DNA from: JASSUD01 sp031963415 | GTDB taxonomy: Bacteria > Pseudomonadota > Gammaproteobacteria > Burkholderiales > Burkholderiaceae | NCBI GenBank assembly: GCA_031963415.1 | Contig: JASSUI010000001.1 | Span: 2,542,001-2,606,000, forward strand | Length of the DNA stretch: 64,000 nucleotides | Direction of reading: 5' to 3' | Shown: positions 61,264-64,000 of the stretch, piece after piece | Numbering within the stretch: the first letter of the stretch is position 1 | Layout: every line of letters begins with the position of its first letter | Made by a program: the position numbers and the translations under genes | Notes under the pieces: model-generated | What the model saw: the letters and a program-made list of their open reading frames with translations, nothing else | Database searches by the model: none | Told to the model about the DNA's origin: nothing

Positions 61264-62319
61264 TTAACCCAGAGAAAAGAACTCATTTTGCGCCTCCCAG
61301 GAAACCGAAGGTGTAATACGCTGATAATAGGGGTTTTTTTGTTCAGATGAAGTTATGTGGCTTGCATGAACAGGTAAATTTTCTACTTTTGTATGAAGCT
61401 CCACTATTATCTTATTGTAGTCTGAAATACATTTAAAATCTTCTTCTATATTATTTTTTAAATTAGAGAATTCATTTAATATTTTTTCGCTTTTTTCCTT
61501 TTTTTCATTATAAATATAAAATTTATAACTATGCCATAGCTTAGCGAGTACTATAGCTGTTCCAAGAGTAAATATAGCAATGCCAACGATTTTGGGCAAT
61601 ACGAAGAAAGCTAAAGTAGCAGAAGTATTTATCGCCATAAAATATGTATAAAATGATTCTAGTATAGGAGTAAAGGCATTACGAGCCGGTTTGTTAGGAA
61701 AATTTTTTGAGAAATGTCTTTGGTGAACTTCAATCTCCTCATTAATTCTTCCTATTGTTTCTTCTAAAAACATGATATCAATTAATGCAATTGATAATAT
61801 TTTTTTTAATTCCTTAATGTTGTCTTCATCTATCACGCAATCAAAAGGATATTCTTCTATAATATTTTTCACCTCCGAATCTTCTATGGCTTGAGAGGTG
61901 GTTTTGCACTTTGAATAAAAATCGATATTAGCTTTTTCTCTAACGAAAATATCTTTTATGTATTTTTTTATATTTTCATAATTTTCTAATCCCAATTCAT
62001 TTTCAACATCATTTGATTTGGGTGTTTTACTATCTGCGTTTTCTAAAAAATTATTGGCTAAATCAATAATATGTCTTTTTCTTCCGTCAATATTTTCTGA
62101 AAATCTCAATAATTCATTAAATATATCATCTATACCTTTTGGCGATGATGGGCTAACAATAGTTCTCTCTGATGAACTACTCGCCGCTGTCCATACCGAC
62201 GAACCACTAGAATTACTTGCTGTTCTTAACCTCTCAGACTTCGGGTAGCCATGGGAGCCATAGTAACTATTTTGTCTAGTAGTGCTGATAGAACCTAATA
62301 GAGGTAATGTTCTGGTCAT
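61264..62319 (-). CDS. AT-rich orphan membrane protein with paired hydrophobic segments (candidate effector)
   Basis: 351 residues, no family recognised. The N-terminal 75 residues are serine-rich and probably disordered. Helical, acidic segments run from about 85 to 205. A closely spaced pair of hydrophobic stretches follows at about 225-268 (TLAFFVLPKIVGIAIFTLG and AIVLAKLW), then a lysine-rich helical region. Two adjacent membrane segments with a short turn recall the bilobed hydrophobic domain of chlamydial Inc proteins, but this is only a resemblance. No signal peptide. Strong AT bias, like the opposite 504-residue gene. Confidence 0.6.
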   Translation of the reverse strand: MTRTLPLLGSISTTRQNSYYGSHGYPKSERLRTASNSSGSSVWTAASSSSERTIVSPSSPKGIDDIFNELLRFSENIDGRKRHIIDLANNFLENADSKTPKSNDVENELGLENYENIKKYIKDIFVREKANIDFYSKCKTTSQAIEDSEVKNIIEEYPFDCVIDEDNIKELKKILSIALIDIMFLEETIGRINEEIEVHQRHFSKNFPNKPARNAFTPILESFYTYFMAINTSATLAFFVLPKIVGIAIFTLGTAIVLAKLWHSYKFYIYNEKKEKSEKILNEFSNLKNNIEEDFKCISDYNKIIVELHTKVENLPVHASHITSSEQKNPYYQRITPSVSWEAQNEFFSLG

Positions 62320-62548
62320 AAGAAAATTTCCGCCTTTCTAAGAATTTGCTTACTATATTTATGGATTTATTGAGATTTCCTTGCGGAAAATACTCTAAAT
62401 TTCATACTTGTGATTCTGAAAATTTGACGGGATAAATCTTATTTATAATAAGGAAATTTCTTTGGATCAGAACATTAGAAGCTAAAGTAGCATGGTTTGC
62501 GTGAAGATTAGATAGCTCGAATTTCCAACTCGCTGCTTTTCAAGTTTC

Positions 62549-63040
62549 TTAATTACGAAAATTATTGAACTCAAGGGGCATATCGGTAATATCTTTTTTC
62601 AACAAACCGATAGCGGTTTGTAAGTCATCTCGTTTTGTCCCTGTGACACGCACAGACTCGCCTTGAATGCTGGCTTGAACTTTAATTTTGCTGTCTTTGA
62701 CGTATTTGACGATTTTTTTACAAAGTTCAGTCGATAGACCCTCTCGTAGCTTAGCGACTTGTTTACGTTTATCGGCACTCATTTTTTCTACGTTTTGATA
62801 GTCTAAAAAACGAACATCGACTTGGCGTTTGGCTAGTTTTAGAAGTAATACATCTTTGACTTGCTCTAGCTGGAAATCGTTATCGGCATAGAGGGTTAGG
62901 GCAGATTCTTTTTCGTTGTACTCAACGCGAGCATCTGAACCTTTGAAATCAAAGCGAGTGCTAATTTCTTTATTCGCTTGATCTACTGCGTTTCTTACTT
63001 CAACTTTATTAGGCTCAGAAACAATATCAAATGAAGGCAT
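62549..63040 (-). CDS. YajQ family nucleotide-binding protein (UPF0234)
   Basis: 163-residue YajQ protein: MPSFDIVSEPNKVEVRNAV, STRFDFKGSDARVE, and the end VRVTGTKRDDLQTAIGLLKK are diagnostic. Some family members bind cyclic di-GMP and affect virulence in Xanthomonas; nucleotide binding here is inferred. AAGGAAAT lies before the ATG. It is adjacent to an ABC transporter gene on the same strand with a 64-bp gap. Confidence 0.93.
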   Translation of the reverse strand: MPSFDIVSEPNKVEVRNAVDQANKEISTRFDFKGSDARVEYNEKESALTLYADNDFQLEQVKDVLLLKLAKRQVDVRFLDYQNVEKMSADKRKQVAKLREGLSTELCKKIVKYVKDSKIKVQASIQGESVRVTGTKRDDLQTAIGLLKKDITDMPLEFNNFRN

Positions 63041-63104
63041 GGAAATTTCCTTGAAGAATAAAGTAGGGGAGCACTAAATGTTTAGTGCTCCCTTAATAAG
63101 CTAA

Positions 63105-64000
63105 CTATATATTACCGCGTTGCATTTCCCACAGTTTCGCATATCTTCCTTTCATTGCTAGCAGATCTTGATGGGATCCGTCTTCGACAATTCTGCCTTG
63201 ATGAAATACCAAAATACGATCCATATCGAGTAGCGTAGATAATCGGTGAGCAATTACTAAAGTAGTGCAGTTACGTTTTTGCCTAGAAAGGCTGTAAAGG
63301 CTCTCTTGAATTTCCGTTTCTGTTAACGAGTCAAGCGCGGAAGTGGCTTCGTCCAAAATGAGAAGTGGCGCATTTTTTAAGAATGCTCGGGCAATGGCAA
63401 TACGTTGACGTTGCCCCCCTGAGAGTTTAACGCCACGTTCACCGACTAGCGTATCGTAACCATCGGAAAGTTGTTTAATAAAACTATCACATCTTGCCAA
63501 ATGAGCGGCTTCATAGACAGCTTCATCACTTGCTTCAGGAGCACCATAGCGAATATTTTCTAAAACGCTTCTGTGAAAAAGTAGGGGGTCTTGCGGGATA
63601 AAGCTAATATTTTCGCGCAATGAAGCTTGTGTAACGTGCCGGATATCTTGTCCATCAATCAAAATGCGTCCCGCCTGAAGATCGTAATAGCGTAAGATCA
63701 GCTGGACAAAGGTCGTTTTTCCCCCGCCAGACTCCCCAACTAACCCCACTTTTTCACTGGCCCTTAAATGGATGGTTTGAGGTAGCGTTTTTCTATAGTG
63801 GATAACGTTAATGTTTGGCTTAGAGGAAGCATTTTCTTCGGTAGAGGCGATTTTTTTCGCGCTCCTATAGTCAAATACTACGTTATCAAACACGATATCC
63901 CCGTGCGTTACCACTAGCTTTTTAGCATCAGCACTATCTTGAATTTCAGGTGCGATCTGCAGCAGTGATAAGGCTTGGTTGCATACCCCCATCTCTTTAA
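63105..64000 (-). CDS. ABC exporter, C-terminal ATP-binding domain (cut by window edge)
   Basis: The frame is open to the right window edge, so the N-terminal membrane domain lies outside. The visible part is the nucleotide-binding domain: Walker A GESGGGKTT, Q-loop, signature KLSGGQRQRIAIARA, Walker B LLILDEATSALD, and IAHRLST. A short insert (SAKKIASTEENASSKPN) interrupts the start of the domain. The arrangement is that of MsbA/ATM1-type half transporters; the substrate is unknown. Confidence 0.9.
   Translation of the reverse strand, partial: KEMGVCNQALSLLQIAPEIQDSADAKKLVVTHGDIVFDNVVFDYRSAKKIASTEENASSKPNINVIHYRKTLPQTIHLRASEKVGLVGESGGGKTTFVQLILRYYDLQAGRILIDGQDIRHVTQASLRENISFIPQDPLLFHRSVLENIRYGAPEASDEAVYEAAHLARCDSFIKQLSDGYDTLVGERGVKLSGGQRQRIAIARAFLKNAPLLILDEATSALDSLTETEIQESLYSLSRQKRNCTTLVIAHRLSTLLDMDRILVFHQGRIVEDGSHQDLLAMKGRYAKLWEMQRGNI

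Overview
The window looks like part of the chromosome of a Burkholderiaceae-type betaproteobacterium, probably a host-associated or endofungal lineage (Mycoavidus/Glomeribacter-like). Two blocks have a Burkholderia-type gene order: nuoF-N followed by a DUF2818 gene and a NUDIX gene, and rpsO-pnp-qor-tpiA-secG-tRNA-Leu. Against free-living Burkholderia the DNA is visibly AT-richer. It carries decayed insertion sequences, a type IV toxin-antitoxin pair, many small dispersed repeats, and several AT-rich orphan genes (ankyrin, coiled-coil, repeat and membrane proteins) of the kind seen in intracellular bacteria. The lineage is inferred from gene content; no 16S rRNA gene is present.

Layout. 1-12.2 kb: complex I genes nuoF (partial) to nuoN, DUF2818 and a NUDIX hydrolase. 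12.2-16.8 kb: GST, yaaA, mscL, xthA, smpB, ratA. 17-21.8 kb: mltG-tmk-holB-tatD-mscS. 21.9-25.6 kb: an orphan coiled-coil gene, then an IS982 element split by an intact IS110-family element. 25.6-29.8 kb: SYLF lipoprotein, pnuC, a phosphotransferase, ada. 29.9-31.1 kb: a repeat-protein gene and a tRNA-Leu(UAA) gene split by a group I intron. 31.3-34.6 kb: glnA and an AbiEi/AbiEii pair. 34.8-43.8 kb: bamD, rluD, pgeF, metC, serB, a DUF6013-like gene, a hybrid histidine kinase, yggT. 44-51.3 kb: ankyrin gene, htpG with a heat-shock promoter, ubiC, a DNA glycosylase, tal, and an area of transposase remnants around one orphan gene. 51.4-58.1 kb: tRNA-Pro, lipoprotein, rpsO, pnp, qor, tpiA, secG, tRNA-Leu(GAG). 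58.1-64 kb: TDT transporter, two convergent AT-rich orphan genes, yajQ, and a partial ABC exporter.

The strongest unusual signals are these. (1) A 319-nt group I intron lies in the anticodon loop of tRNA-Leu(UAA); its conserved core elements are readable. (2) An IS110-family element sits inside an IS982 transposase gene with a 2-bp core repeat at its ends, and its 5' non-coding region carries short matches to the element end and to the target, as expected of a bridge RNA. (3) A family of roughly 97-159 bp inverted-repeat elements, each bounded by TA, fills many intergenic gaps and often begins exactly at a stop codon. (4) A 30-bp perfect palindrome overlaps the start of an AbiEi-type antitoxin gene. 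(5) Several AT-rich orphan proteins, one with six tandem 12-residue repeats, are candidate host-interaction proteins.

Most other genes are ordinary housekeeping genes for respiration, cell-wall and DNA maintenance, translation and central metabolism. Repeats and mobile DNA appear to have opened gaps even inside the nuo gene cluster.
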